Positions 9,342 to 17,502 of a stretch of DNA of 64,000 nt are shown here, in pieces. The position numbers and the translations under genes were made by a program. The DNA comes from an uncultured Sphingomonadaceae bacterium (lineage in GTDB: Bacteria > Pseudomonadota > Alphaproteobacteria > Sphingomonadales > Sphingomonadaceae), in the NCBI GenBank assembly GCA_947488845.1, contig CANLBM010000006.1, positions 62,001 to 126,000 on the forward strand. The letters run 5' to 3'. Below the pieces are notes generated by a model. It ran no database searches. It saw only the letters and a program-made list of their open reading frames with translations, and was not told the origin of the DNA. The first letter of the stretch is position 1, and each line of letters opens with the position of its first letter.

Positions 9342-10466
9342 TCAGGCCTGGAAATCAAACGCCGGCTGGACCTGATCATTCTCGGCATCGCCTTCTTCCT
9401 GTTCGACTGATTCAGCGCCTTCCAGCGAGGATAGTGTCAGTCCGAGCAGCCGTACCCCGTTTTCCACCGGCATGATCTGCCCCAGCAGGTCCCGCCCGAT
9501 GGCGGCAAATTCATTCTTGTCCGCGACATAATGGTCGGTGGACTTCGATCGCGTCACCTGCCGGAAATCGGCATATTTCGCCTTCAGCGTCACCGTCCGG
9601 CCGCGCGCCTCGCATTTTGCGATGCTGTTCCAGACGATATCGATAATATGCTCGAACGCGTCGTGCATGTCATTGTCGCTGACCAGATCGTCGCCATAGG
9701 TCCGCTCGCCGCCGACCGACTTGCGAATCCGGTTGGACCGCACCTCGCGATGATCGACCCCGCGAGAAGCGCGGAACAGATAGCCCGCCGACTTGCCGAA
9801 ATGCTGTTGCAGGAAATCCTGAGACTGGGCGCGCAGATCGGCACCCGTGTGGATATCGAGCTTCGCCATTCGCTCCGCCGTTTTCGGGCCGACGCCATAG
9901 AAACGCCGCACCGGCAACTGGGCGACAAAATCCGCGCCCTGATGCGGCTTGATCACGCAAATACCGTCCGGCTTGTTCTGGTCCGAGGCGATTTTGGCGA
10001 TGAACTTGTTATAGCTGACTCCGGCGCTGGCAGTGAGACCGGTCTGCTTCTTGATCTCGGCCCGGATCATTTCGGCGATCCTTGTCGCATTGCCGATGCC
10101 CATCTTGTCCTCGGTGACATCGATATAGGCCTCGTCCAGCGACAGCGGTTCGACGAGATCACTGTGCATGCGGAATATCGCGCGGATCTGCTGTGATACT
10201 TCCCTGTAAACCTCGAACCGGTGCTTGACGAATATCAGGTCGGGGCAGCGGCGCTTGGCGGTCACCGAAGCCATGGCTGATCTCACGCCAAATTTGCGCG
10301 CTTCATAGGAAGCCGCCGCGACAACCCCGCGCTTCGACGAGCCACCGACCGCCACCGGCTTGCCGCGCAATTCGGGAAAGTCCCGCTGCTCGACGCTGGC
10401 GAAAAAGGCATCCATATCGATATGGATGATCTTGCGCTGCAGCAGATCGGGGGTGGAATCGGACAT
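9342..10466 (-). CDS. dinB: DNA polymerase IV (Y family)
   Basis: The 374-residue protein is an error-prone translesion polymerase. It carries the first catalytic motif HIDMDAFFASVEQ near residue 15, the second SLDEAYIDVTE near 108 with adjacent acidic residues, the YNKFIAKIASDQNKPDG segment near 150, helix-hairpin-helix region FYGVGPKTAERMAKL near 190, and a little-finger domain thereafter. The C-terminus ends in an acidic stretch and a short motif (QPAFDF) that resembles a beta-clamp-binding peptide. No LexA-type operator was recognised upstream. Length is typical. Confidence 0.95.
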   Translation of the reverse strand: MSDSTPDLLQRKIIHIDMDAFFASVEQRDFPELRGKPVAVGGSSKRGVVAAASYEARKFGVRSAMASVTAKRRCPDLIFVKHRFEVYREVSQQIRAIFRMHSDLVEPLSLDEAYIDVTEDKMGIGNATRIAEMIRAEIKKQTGLTASAGVSYNKFIAKIASDQNKPDGICVIKPHQGADFVAQLPVRRFYGVGPKTAERMAKLDIHTGADLRAQSQDFLQQHFGKSAGYLFRASRGVDHREVRSNRIRKSVGGERTYGDDLVSDNDMHDAFEHIIDIVWNSIAKCEARGRTVTLKAKYADFRQVTRSKSTDHYVADKNEFAAIGRDLLGQIMPVENGVRLLGLTLSSLEGAESVEQEEGDAENDQVQPAFDFQA

Positions 10467-10505
10467 GGCGACAGTCTAGCGCCTGTTTCCCCGCTTGGGG
10501 AGCGG

Positions 10506-12077
10506 CTAGATTTCCTCGTTCAACGATTTCCGGTAGTCTTCGATCATTTCGTCGCTGACACGGACGCGGACCGTCTCGCTCAGGCTCGCACGCATCCCGC
10601 AACTCATGAAATCGCTCGCTTCGGGATATAATTTATAATCCGGGCGCCCATCGGCAAATATCTCCAGCCGACCGTCCAATATCCGGAAGATCGGTATCGC
10701 AGCCCCCTCCGACACCGGGATATACCAGCCCGTTTCCCTGTCGAAATAGAGATGCGAAGCATAGATGCTGCACAAATGGGCATTGGCGCCCACCGCGCTG
10801 CCCTTGATCGCGTAAAGCCCGTCATCCCCGCGTTCGACCAGGATCTCGCTCATCGAAGCACCAACCAGTACGGGCGTGATTCTGGCGAAAATTTCGGACC
10901 CGACAACAGCAGCGGGCAGCGGCAGCACATCGTCGATGAACAATGCGGCCTCACCACGGGCCAGCCATTGGCTCTCGCCCAGCAGGCCAAGCAACTGCCC
11001 CTTTCGAACGCTATAGCTTTCCCGGATGCAGTCCGTGGGATATTCGGCCGCGCCGCACAGATTGCGCTGCTTCAACCAAGCCCGCTGGTTTGCGATGACA
11101 GCGGAATCCTTCCCCTTGGCGCGTTTGTACAAGATGGCAATATCGCGGTCGGCCGCACGCAGATCGCTGGCATATTCACCGCAAATCTCCTGTTCGACCT
11201 TGCTGGCTGCCTTGGCACAATCAAAAGACGGCTGCGCTTCCGCTGCCTTCTGTACGGTATTTGCCGTCACCAGTTGCCGCGCTTCTTCGGCGGTCAAACT
11301 TACATCGCTGAGACCGCCGCGCAGGATGACGGCACCGCGAAAATCGCTCCTCGCCAGATCGGGCAATTGACGGGGTCCGACAATCGACTGGTCAATTCTG
11401 GCACCGGCCAGGTCGACAGCATGCAGACCAAAGCTGTGCAGCGTGGCGTCCGAGAAATCCGCTCCCTTCGCGCTCATTCTTGCCCCGCCCTGATAGACCG
11501 GACAACCATCCGGCACCGTGATGCCGCATGCGAAAGTAAAGCCGGTCATGTTGGCGCCGTCGAGATCCCAGCCCTCGACACTGCCCTCGAACCACCCGCC
11601 ATCGAAATGTCCTCTGGAGAAATCCGCACCCTTTGCCGTCACATCCCGCAAACCGGCGTTGCGGAACAGGACACCGGACATATGAACCCCGTTCAAGCTG
11701 GCGCCGCCCAGGTCCGCTTTGATGAACCCTACGCCAGGCGCCAATGCACCCGCAAAATTTGCCCCCGACAGATTGCTTTCGTCGAAGCAGACGCCGGGAA
11801 AGGACGTCCCGCTGAAATCCCAGCCGGAAAAATCGCCGCCTTTGACAATCGGCACACCCTCTATCCGGCGGTCGGTCAAGCGCAAGAAATCGGCTACCGA
11901 CTTTATCTGTCCGCCATCGATTTCACGCCGCGTAGCAACCGGCTCGCCCTCTCCCCATATATCACCCGATACGGAAGCGCAGCTGGCCGCTGCCGGCGAT
12001 GTTTCCGCCCGCACAGGGCCTGTTCCTGCCAGCGCCAGTACAGCCAGTGCAAGCTGTGGAAACCATAGCTTCGTCAT
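10506..12077 (-). CDS. Secreted pentapeptide-repeat protein with LprI/DUF1311 domain
   Basis: The 523-residue protein starts with a signal peptide (cleavage near VRAET). Residues about 75-230 contain pentapeptide repeats of the A(D/N)LxX kind (SNLSGANFAGA, ADLGGASLNG, KGADFSRGHF), predicted to form a right-handed quadrilateral helix. Residues about 270-335 form a DUF1311/LprI-like domain with the four expected cysteines (FDCAKA, EQEICGEY, QRNLCGA, TDCIRES). The last 170 residues have no recognised domain. LprI-type domains are known as lysozyme inhibitors; here that role is only inferred. The ATG at 12077 follows GAGGGGAAG. The gene is divergent from the efflux pump. Confidence 0.82.
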   Translation of the reverse strand: MTKLWFPQLALAVLALAGTGPVRAETSPAAASCASVSGDIWGEGEPVATRREIDGGQIKSVADFLRLTDRRIEGVPIVKGGDFSGWDFSGTSFPGVCFDESNLSGANFAGALAPGVGFIKADLGGASLNGVHMSGVLFRNAGLRDVTAKGADFSRGHFDGGWFEGSVEGWDLDGANMTGFTFACGITVPDGCPVYQGGARMSAKGADFSDATLHSFGLHAVDLAGARIDQSIVGPRQLPDLARSDFRGAVILRGGLSDVSLTAEEARQLVTANTVQKAAEAQPSFDCAKAASKVEQEICGEYASDLRAADRDIAILYKRAKGKDSAVIANQRAWLKQRNLCGAAEYPTDCIRESYSVRKGQLLGLLGESQWLARGEAALFIDDVLPLPAAVVGSEIFARITPVLVGASMSEILVERGDDGLYAIKGSAVGANAHLCSIYASHLYFDRETGWYIPVSEGAAIPIFRILDGRLEIFADGRPDYKLYPEASDFMSCGMRASLSETVRVRVSDEMIEDYRKSLNEEI

Positions 12078-12167
12078 CCCACTTCCCCTCGATTGCAAAA
12101 CCCTTCAGGGGCTCAGCTTATCACTTCTACTATAGCCACAAGCTGCCGACCTTGCCATAGGCCGCAG

Positions 12168-13421
12168 GTGCAAAACAAAGCCCTCCCCTTTCCGATCGGT
12201 CGCACCGAACTCATCATCATGATGGCCAGCCTGATGTCGCTGAACGCGCTGGCGATCGATATCATGTTGCCTGCACTCGGATTGATCTCCGATGATTTTG
12301 CCCTGCCCAGCGTCAACGACCGGCAATGGACCATCACCTCCTATATTTACGGCATGGCGATGGGCTCGATCCTATACGGTTCGCTGGCCGACCGATATGG
12401 CCGCAAGCCGGTGCTGCTGGTGACCATCGGCATCTATACGCTCTTCGGCATATTATGCGCGCTGGCCTGGGATTACGAACTGCTGCTGATCGGTCGTTTC
12501 ATCCAGGGACTGGCGGCGTCGGCAATGGGCGTGCTGGCGAACAGCATCATACGCGATCGCTACGACGGCGATGCGATGGCCCGGTCCATGTCCACCATCA
12601 TGATGGTGTTCATGATCGTTCCGATTACAGCCCCCTTGCTCGGCCAGCTGGTCCTCCATATTGCCCCGTGGAAGGCGATATTTCTGGTGCTGTCCACAGC
12701 CGGTCTGGCGACATTTCTGTGGGTCATGACACGGCTTCCGGAGACTCTGCATCCGGACGACAAGACCCCGATCAGGGCCCGTTCCGTCGCCTCGGCTTGG
12801 CATGGAGTGATTTTTAACCGCAACAGTTTTGGCCATGTCATCGCCAGCGGCCTGATGATGGCACCGCTCTTCGCCTATATCGCGTCGGCCCAGCAGATAT
12901 TTTTCGATATATTCGGTGCCGGTGACATCTTTGTCTATATTTTTGCCATGAGCGCGGGCGCGATGTCGGTCGCGAGTTTCACGAATTCGCGAATCGTCAT
13001 GCGCTTTGGCGCGCGGCGGGTCTCCCAATCCGCGCTGATCTTCTTCATTCTGGTGTCGATCATCCACTTCGCTCTTGCCGAGGCCGGGTGGCTCAATCTC
13101 TGGTCCTTTACCGCCGTGCTGGTGCCCTCGATGGCGATGGTTGGCTTCACCGGAGCCAATTTCAGTTCGATCGCGATGCAGCCTTTCGGCAGGACCGCGG
13201 GTGTTGCTTCCTCGTTCCAGAATTTTGCCAGGTCCGGCCTGTCTTCCGTCATCGGCGCCGCCATCGGCCTGCAATTTGACGGCACGGTCCTGCCACTCGC
13301 CACCGGTTTCATGGTCTGTGGCATCGCGTCATTGGCGTTTATATTCTGGGCTGAAAAAGGAAAATTGTTCCGGCGTGTTCAGACTGGCGTAACCGCAAGT
13401 GATTTAGTGCCTCATTCCTGA
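12168..13421 (+). CDS. Bcr/CflA-type multidrug efflux MFS transporter
   Basis: The protein of about 417 residues has twelve hydrophobic helices and family motifs of drug:proton antiporters: NALAIDIMLPALG in helix 1, GSLADRYGRKPVLL (MFS motif A) near residue 70, and RFIQGLAASAMGVLANSIIRD near 110. It should export small hydrophobic compounds across the inner membrane. The GTG at 12168 gives the usual short N-terminal tail; a TTG at 12093 would extend it by 25 residues across the promoter of the divergent gene without a ribosome-binding site. The exact start is uncertain. Confidence 0.9.
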   Translation: MQNKALPFPIGRTELIIMMASLMSLNALAIDIMLPALGLISDDFALPSVNDRQWTITSYIYGMAMGSILYGSLADRYGRKPVLLVTIGIYTLFGILCALAWDYELLLIGRFIQGLAASAMGVLANSIIRDRYDGDAMARSMSTIMMVFMIVPITAPLLGQLVLHIAPWKAIFLVLSTAGLATFLWVMTRLPETLHPDDKTPIRARSVASAWHGVIFNRNSFGHVIASGLMMAPLFAYIASAQQIFFDIFGAGDIFVYIFAMSAGAMSVASFTNSRIVMRFGARRVSQSALIFFILVSIIHFALAEAGWLNLWSFTAVLVPSMAMVGFTGANFSSIAMQPFGRTAGVASSFQNFARSGLSSVIGAAIGLQFDGTVLPLATGFMVCGIASLAFIFWAEKGKLFRRVQTGVTASDLVPHS

Positions 13422-13451
13422 ATTACAAATCACCAGTACGGGAGCATGGCC

Positions 13452-13886
13452 ATGTCGATTCTTACCCCCAGCAAAATAGCGGTGGCCCTGATCCCCGCTG
13501 CCATGTTCTTTGCCGCCCCTGCGCTGGCAGCGGATTCGATTCACGGAAACTGGATCACCCAGGACCGCGATGCCATCGTCAGGATTTCCAAATGCGGCGA
13601 CACGGTTTGCGGCCGCATCTACAAATATCTGGTGACTCCGCCCAATGGTCCGGGCCAGAAGGATATCAACAATCCCGACAAGAAGCTGCGCAACCGGACC
13701 TTGCTCGGCATGGCGATATTGACCGGATTCAAGCCGGACGGAGATATCTGGCGCGGCAAGGTCTATGATCCGAAAACCGGCAAGAGCTATCGCTCGGAAG
13801 TCAGCCTGAATTCGGCCAACAGTCTCAAGATGAAGGGCTGCGTCGCGTTTCTCTGCCAGGGCCAGAACTGGACCCGGGCGAAGTAG
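13452..13886 (+). CDS. DUF2147 family secreted protein
   Basis: The 144-residue protein has a signal peptide ending near ALAADS. The mature part matches DUF2147: GNWITQDRDAIVRISKCG, a CGRI segment, LLGMAILTGFKPDGD, and the closing pattern LKMKGCVAFLCQGQNWTR. Two pairs of cysteines suggest disulfides in the periplasm. The reaction of the family is unknown. ATG at 13452 is preferred over ATG at 13446 because GGGAG ends seven bases upstream of it but only one base before the earlier codon. Confidence 0.88.
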   Translation: MSILTPSKIAVALIPAAMFFAAPALAADSIHGNWITQDRDAIVRISKCGDTVCGRIYKYLVTPPNGPGQKDINNPDKKLRNRTLLGMAILTGFKPDGDIWRGKVYDPKTGKSYRSEVSLNSANSLKMKGCVAFLCQGQNWTRAK

Positions 13887-13911
13887 AAGCGCGTCAGGCA
13901 ATATTCCGTAT

Positions 13912-13934
13912 CCCGGCGAAGGCCGGGGTCCATC
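13912..13934. repeat. GAAG-loop palindromic repeat (CCGGCGAAGGCCGGGGTCC type)
   Basis: CCCGGC and GCCGGG form a hairpin around a GAAG loop, followed by GGTCCA. This architecture is typical of intergenic palindromes that are dispersed in sphingomonad and other alphaproteobacterial genomes. A related but diverged copy lies inside pntB at 18950-18969. It sits just downstream of the DUF2147 gene and may serve as its transcription end. Confidence 0.6.
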
Positions 13935-14017
13935 TTCGAACATCTCCGGATTAATCAAGCGAATTGATGATCGCTGTCCGCGCCGTTTGCGCGTACTAAA
14001 GCATTGTCTGCAAGCCG

Positions 14018-14041
14018 AAGGGGCACGAGAGGCGCCCCCTT
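14018..14041. terminator. GC-rich hairpin between convergent DUF2147 and GFA genes
   Basis: AAGGGG and CCCCTT flank a loop containing ACGAGAGGCG. The hairpin is imperfect (one extra C in the right arm) and lies in the gap between two convergent genes, directly at the stop of the GFA gene. A short segment (GCACGAGAGG) recurs in the repeat inside pntB near 19001. Confidence 0.35.
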
Positions 14042-14466
14042 CAATCCGCGACCCTCGCCCCGCCGCGGCCCTCCAACCATCGATCCTCGGCCGGGACGTC
14101 TACCCAGTGGTGGCGCTCGCTTTCCCAGACACTGCGCGACGGTGCCGGCAGATCATCGCCCTCGAAACAGCCGGTCGCAATCCCGACACCGTCAGGGTGA
14201 AAAGGCGTCAGCCAGTAAACCGTGGTGCCGCAATCCGGGCAAAAGCGGTTCTCGAATGGCGAGCCGCTGGCCCCCGTTCTCAGATATTGGTTTGATTTCC
14301 CCGCAATGGTGCAGTCACCCTGCTTGAAATAGGCTCCAACGCCAAAGGGCGCTCCGGTCCGCTGCTGACAGCCACGACAATGACACATCACAATCGCATA
14401 AGGCTCGCCCGTCGTTGTGATGTGCAACTGGCCGCAATGGCAATGGGCAATCCTCTCGGTCACCAT
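14041..14466 (-). CDS. GFA/CENP-V-fold zinc protein
   Basis: The 141-residue protein has the cysteine pattern of the GFA (glutathione-dependent formaldehyde-activating) superfamily: CHCG near residue 9, MCHCRGCQ near 28, and FCPDCGTTVYW near 75. These bind zinc. Despite the family name, most members have no proven formaldehyde activity. The ATG lies six bases after the stop of the dihaem cytochrome gene, so the two are probably co-transcribed. Confidence 0.88.
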   Translation of the reverse strand: MVTERIAHCHCGQLHITTTGEPYAIVMCHCRGCQQRTGAPFGVGAYFKQGDCTIAGKSNQYLRTGASGSPFENRFCPDCGTTVYWLTPFHPDGVGIATGCFEGDDLPAPSRSVWESERHHWVDVPAEDRWLEGRGGARVAD

Positions 14467-14472
14467 CCCTCC

Positions 14473-15483
14473 CTATTCCATCTCCGCAATCCACTGGCTG
14501 AGCAGCGCGACGCCCTCGTCGTGGACGATCGACCGCCCGACTTCCGGCATGCTGATGCCCGGATCGAGACTGTTCAGGCGATAGATCATGATGCTGCCCT
14601 GCGGATCACCGGGAGCAATATCGAAATCGTGGGTGCCGCTGCCCCGCCCCGCCGCGACCGGACGCTTGTTGATGCCGATGCGGACCGGCATGTCTTCCTC
14701 ATAGGTCAGAAACAGGCCGGAGTTGCTCGCCGAGCCGCCTGCATTGTGACAATGGGCGCAATTGACATCGAGATAACCCCGCGCGCGGTCGTTCAGCGGC
14801 GCGCTGGCCTCGCCCCAGACCGGCACGCGATAATCTACCTCGGGATTCCGGTCGATCAGACCGAGCCGGGCAAAATCCGCAAGCTGCCCGTCGTGGGTCA
14901 GATTACGCGCCTTGGGTCCGATCGGCACCACCGCATCCGATAAGGCGTGGCATTCCTTGCACTGGTTCTTGTTGGGCACGGCATAGCTGATCGCGCGCTG
15001 CTTGCCCGACGGGTCGGTAAAGCTGACCGGAATCCGCGCCCCTGCAACCTTGAGCACCGCCTCGGTCTGCTCTTCGTTCCAGACATAGGGCAAGGCCAGC
15101 CAGCCATCGGCACGGTGCAGCAATACCCTTGTCTCGAGCAGACGCGGCTTGCCATCAATCTCGTAGCCGAAGCTCTTGATCAAAGCCGACCCAACCGGAA
15201 AATCGAGCATTCCGTCACCGTTCGCCTTCGCCTGCTGCCCTTCCGGGACATAGATGAACCGGTATTTCTCCGCATAATCGGTGAACAAAGGTGTGTTGAG
15301 CGAATAAGGCGTCACCCGCTCGTTCGGCTGCCATCCGGCGCCATCCCTGAAAAAGCGATAGTCCGCCAGGCTGCGCGGCAGACCGTCGGACAGGATCATC
15401 GCATCGGCGACACCGGCAGGTTCGCTGGCACCCGCCGACAAAGCCAGCACCGCCATCGCACAAGCAGATACCAGCAACCGCAT
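14473..15483 (-). CDS. SO2930-family dihaem c-type cytochrome
   Basis: The 336-residue protein has a signal peptide (ALSAGASEPAG) and two haem-binding motifs, CKECH near residue 176 and CAHCH near 243, consistent with the SO_2930/HNE_0200 family. It should be periplasmic and take part in electron transfer with an unknown partner. Its ATG overlaps the stop of the beta-helix gene by one base (TAATG), which indicates translational coupling. These two families are known as paired neighbours in several proteobacteria. Confidence 0.88.
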   Translation of the reverse strand: MRLLVSACAMAVLALSAGASEPAGVADAMILSDGLPRSLADYRFFRDGAGWQPNERVTPYSLNTPLFTDYAEKYRFIYVPEGQQAKANGDGMLDFPVGSALIKSFGYEIDGKPRLLETRVLLHRADGWLALPYVWNEEQTEAVLKVAGARIPVSFTDPSGKQRAISYAVPNKNQCKECHALSDAVVPIGPKARNLTHDGQLADFARLGLIDRNPEVDYRVPVWGEASAPLNDRARGYLDVNCAHCHNAGGSASNSGLFLTYEEDMPVRIGINKRPVAAGRGSGTHDFDIAPGDPQGSIMIYRLNSLDPGISMPEVGRSIVHDEGVALLSQWIAEME

Positions 15484-16676
15484 TATCGGACCGCGGCTTC
15501 CATCGCCTCGGGCAGGACAACCGGTTTCAGCTGCCCTCCGTCAAATGGCTCGCTGGCGCCTGCGGACAGCGCTGGCTTTGCCTCCGTCAACGGCTGGCCC
15601 GGTGTGGTCAATCCCAGCGTCATGACCGGAACATCATCTCCGATCAGGATATTTTCGCCGGTACCATCTTCGATAATCGGTGGAATCGCGCCGCCAAAGG
15701 CCGCTTTCAACAGATCCCCTCCGGGAAAGGCCGGCTTGTAACCTGCCCGGCCATGCTGATTCTCGAACACCCGGACGCCAATCGGCTTCGGGTTATAGTT
15801 CGGATCATTCTGCCCCTTTGTGTAAGAGACGATCAGGATATTGCCGGTGCCATTTTCGGCGATTATATTGTCAAACACCTCGACCTCGTAATGGGACATC
15901 ACCATGATCCCCATGCCGGTGGGCACGCTGGCGACAATATTGCCCTCGGGGGCAAAATTGGGAGTGTTGTTGTCGACCACGATATTGTCGAACACCCGGA
16001 CATTGCGGCCGCCCTGTTTGGGGATATTGGGCAGATCGAACACCAGGATACCGCCGGTATTGTTGACCGCGATATTATTATAGACGTCGGCGCCGATGCT
16101 ATTCTCGATCTCGATCCCGGCGACATTATATTTGGCCACGCTGTTGCGGACGATGATATTTTCCGACTGTCCGACATAGATTCCCGCGTCCGAAGAGCCG
16201 ATGGTGGTGACGCTGTCGACCAGCACGTTGCTGCTCTCGACCGGATAGATCGCATAGGCACCATTTTCCGGATGCGGCCCGCGCGTCCATTCCACGCGAA
16301 TTTTGTAATAGACAATATTGTCCGCGCCCTTCGACTTGATGCCGTCGCCCTTGCTGTCCTCGATCGCGAAATCGCGCAATATGACATTGTCGGAAGTGAC
16401 CAGCAGGCCTTCGCCCGCGCCCAGCTGCCCGGCAAAATTGAGCACCGTCTGGTCCATACCGTCACCGCGGACGGTAACCCCGTCAACATCGAGCGAGAGG
16501 CCGTCGACCAGATCGAACCGGCCGGCCCCCAGTGCGACAACATCACCCGGTTCGGCTAGGATCAGGGCTTCCTGAAGCCGTTCCTGCGCATCTTCTCCGG
16601 GTGCGACGGCGATGGTTTTTGCGAGTGCCGGAGCGCTCAGGCAAAGCGCGGTGGCGACCAGTAAACTGCGTATCAT
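15483..16676 (-). CDS. Secreted parallel beta-helix repeat protein
   Basis: The 397-residue protein begins with a signal peptide (SAPALAKTIAV) and continues with repeated beta-helix rungs such as DNVILRDFAIEDSKGDGIK, SSNVLVDSVTTIGSSDAGIYV and SIGADVYNNIAVNNTGGILV. The fold is that of pectate-lyase-like right-handed helices. The family accompanies SO2930-type cytochromes; its substrate is unknown. ATG at 16676 is preceded by GGAGGAGAGAG, so the longer frame to 16829 is rejected. The stop overlaps the next start. Confidence 0.88.
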   Translation of the reverse strand: MIRSLLVATALCLSAPALAKTIAVAPGEDAQERLQEALILAEPGDVVALGAGRFDLVDGLSLDVDGVTVRGDGMDQTVLNFAGQLGAGEGLLVTSDNVILRDFAIEDSKGDGIKSKGADNIVYYKIRVEWTRGPHPENGAYAIYPVESSNVLVDSVTTIGSSDAGIYVGQSENIIVRNSVAKYNVAGIEIENSIGADVYNNIAVNNTGGILVFDLPNIPKQGGRNVRVFDNIVVDNNTPNFAPEGNIVASVPTGMGIMVMSHYEVEVFDNIIAENGTGNILIVSYTKGQNDPNYNPKPIGVRVFENQHGRAGYKPAFPGGDLLKAAFGGAIPPIIEDGTGENILIGDDVPVMTLGLTTPGQPLTEAKPALSAGASEPFDGGQLKPVVLPEAMEAAVR

Positions 16677-16770
16677 ATCTCTCTCCTCCAAGAACAGAGG
16701 ATAATGCCGCAAAAAACGGTCGATGCCAATAGCATTGACATCAATGTCAGTAAATTTGGAAAAGCCCAGA

Positions 16771-17466
16771 CTAGCCCTCGGCCAAAATCCATTCGATCGC
16801 CGCATCGGCATGGATTTCGGTGCTGTCATAGATCGGCAGGATATTCGCCTTGGTATCGACGATCAGGTCAAGCTCGGTGCAGCCGAGCACGACCGCCTCG
16901 ATCTCCTGTTTGGCAATATTGGTAATATAGGTTTTCATCGTCCGTTCGGACTCGCGCTTGGCCTGACCGAACATCAGTTCCTCGTAGATGATCCGGTCAA
17001 TCTCCTCGACCCGTTCTTCGTGGGGTGGAGACAATGTGATACCCTTGCCGACCAGCCGTTTCCGGTAAAAACCTTCGGTCATCACATTGCGGGTCCCGAT
17101 CAGCGTCGCCGACTTGATGCCATCGGCCACCATCTTGTCGCCCACGCAATCAGCGATATGCAGGATCGGCACACCCACTTCCGGTTGTACCCGGTCATAG
17201 ATCTTGTGCATCGCGTTGGAACAGATCAGCACGGCGGTCGCGCCGGCATTTTCCAGCCGTTTGGCCGCCCGGGTCATCAGTCCGGCGGCTGCATCCCAGT
17301 CATCATCCGATTGCAGGCGGGCGTAATCGCTGAAATTGACGCTCTCGATCAGCATATGCGGGCTGGAGAAACCACCCAGCCGGTTCTGCACGATTCGGTT
17401 GATCCGCGTATAATAGCTGGCGGTCGATACCCAGCTCATCCCGCCAATCAGGCCAATTTTCCGCAT
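16771..17466 (-). CDS. Aspartate/glutamate racemase family protein
   Basis: The 231-residue protein matches the PLP-independent Asp/Glu racemase superfamily. It has the N-terminal strand MRKIGLIGGMSW and the two catalytic cysteines in ICSNAMHK near residue 82 and LGCTELDLI near 193. It interconverts L- and D-forms of an acidic amino acid, most likely aspartate. It follows pntB by 36 bases and precedes the beta-helix gene by 94 bases on the same strand. Confidence 0.9.
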   Translation of the reverse strand: MRKIGLIGGMSWVSTASYYTRINRIVQNRLGGFSSPHMLIESVNFSDYARLQSDDDWDAAAGLMTRAAKRLENAGATAVLICSNAMHKIYDRVQPEVGVPILHIADCVGDKMVADGIKSATLIGTRNVMTEGFYRKRLVGKGITLSPPHEERVEEIDRIIYEELMFGQAKRESERTMKTYITNIAKQEIEAVVLGCTELDLIVDTKANILPIYDSTEIHADAAIEWILAEG

Positions 17467-17502
17467 TGAAATTACATTCCCTGAAATATCCGAGGTCGGC
17501 GT

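Noticed and set aside
10752..12068. 438-codon plus-strand frame opposite the pentapeptide protein
   Set aside because: The minus-strand frame has a signal peptide, repeats and an SD; the plus frame has none.
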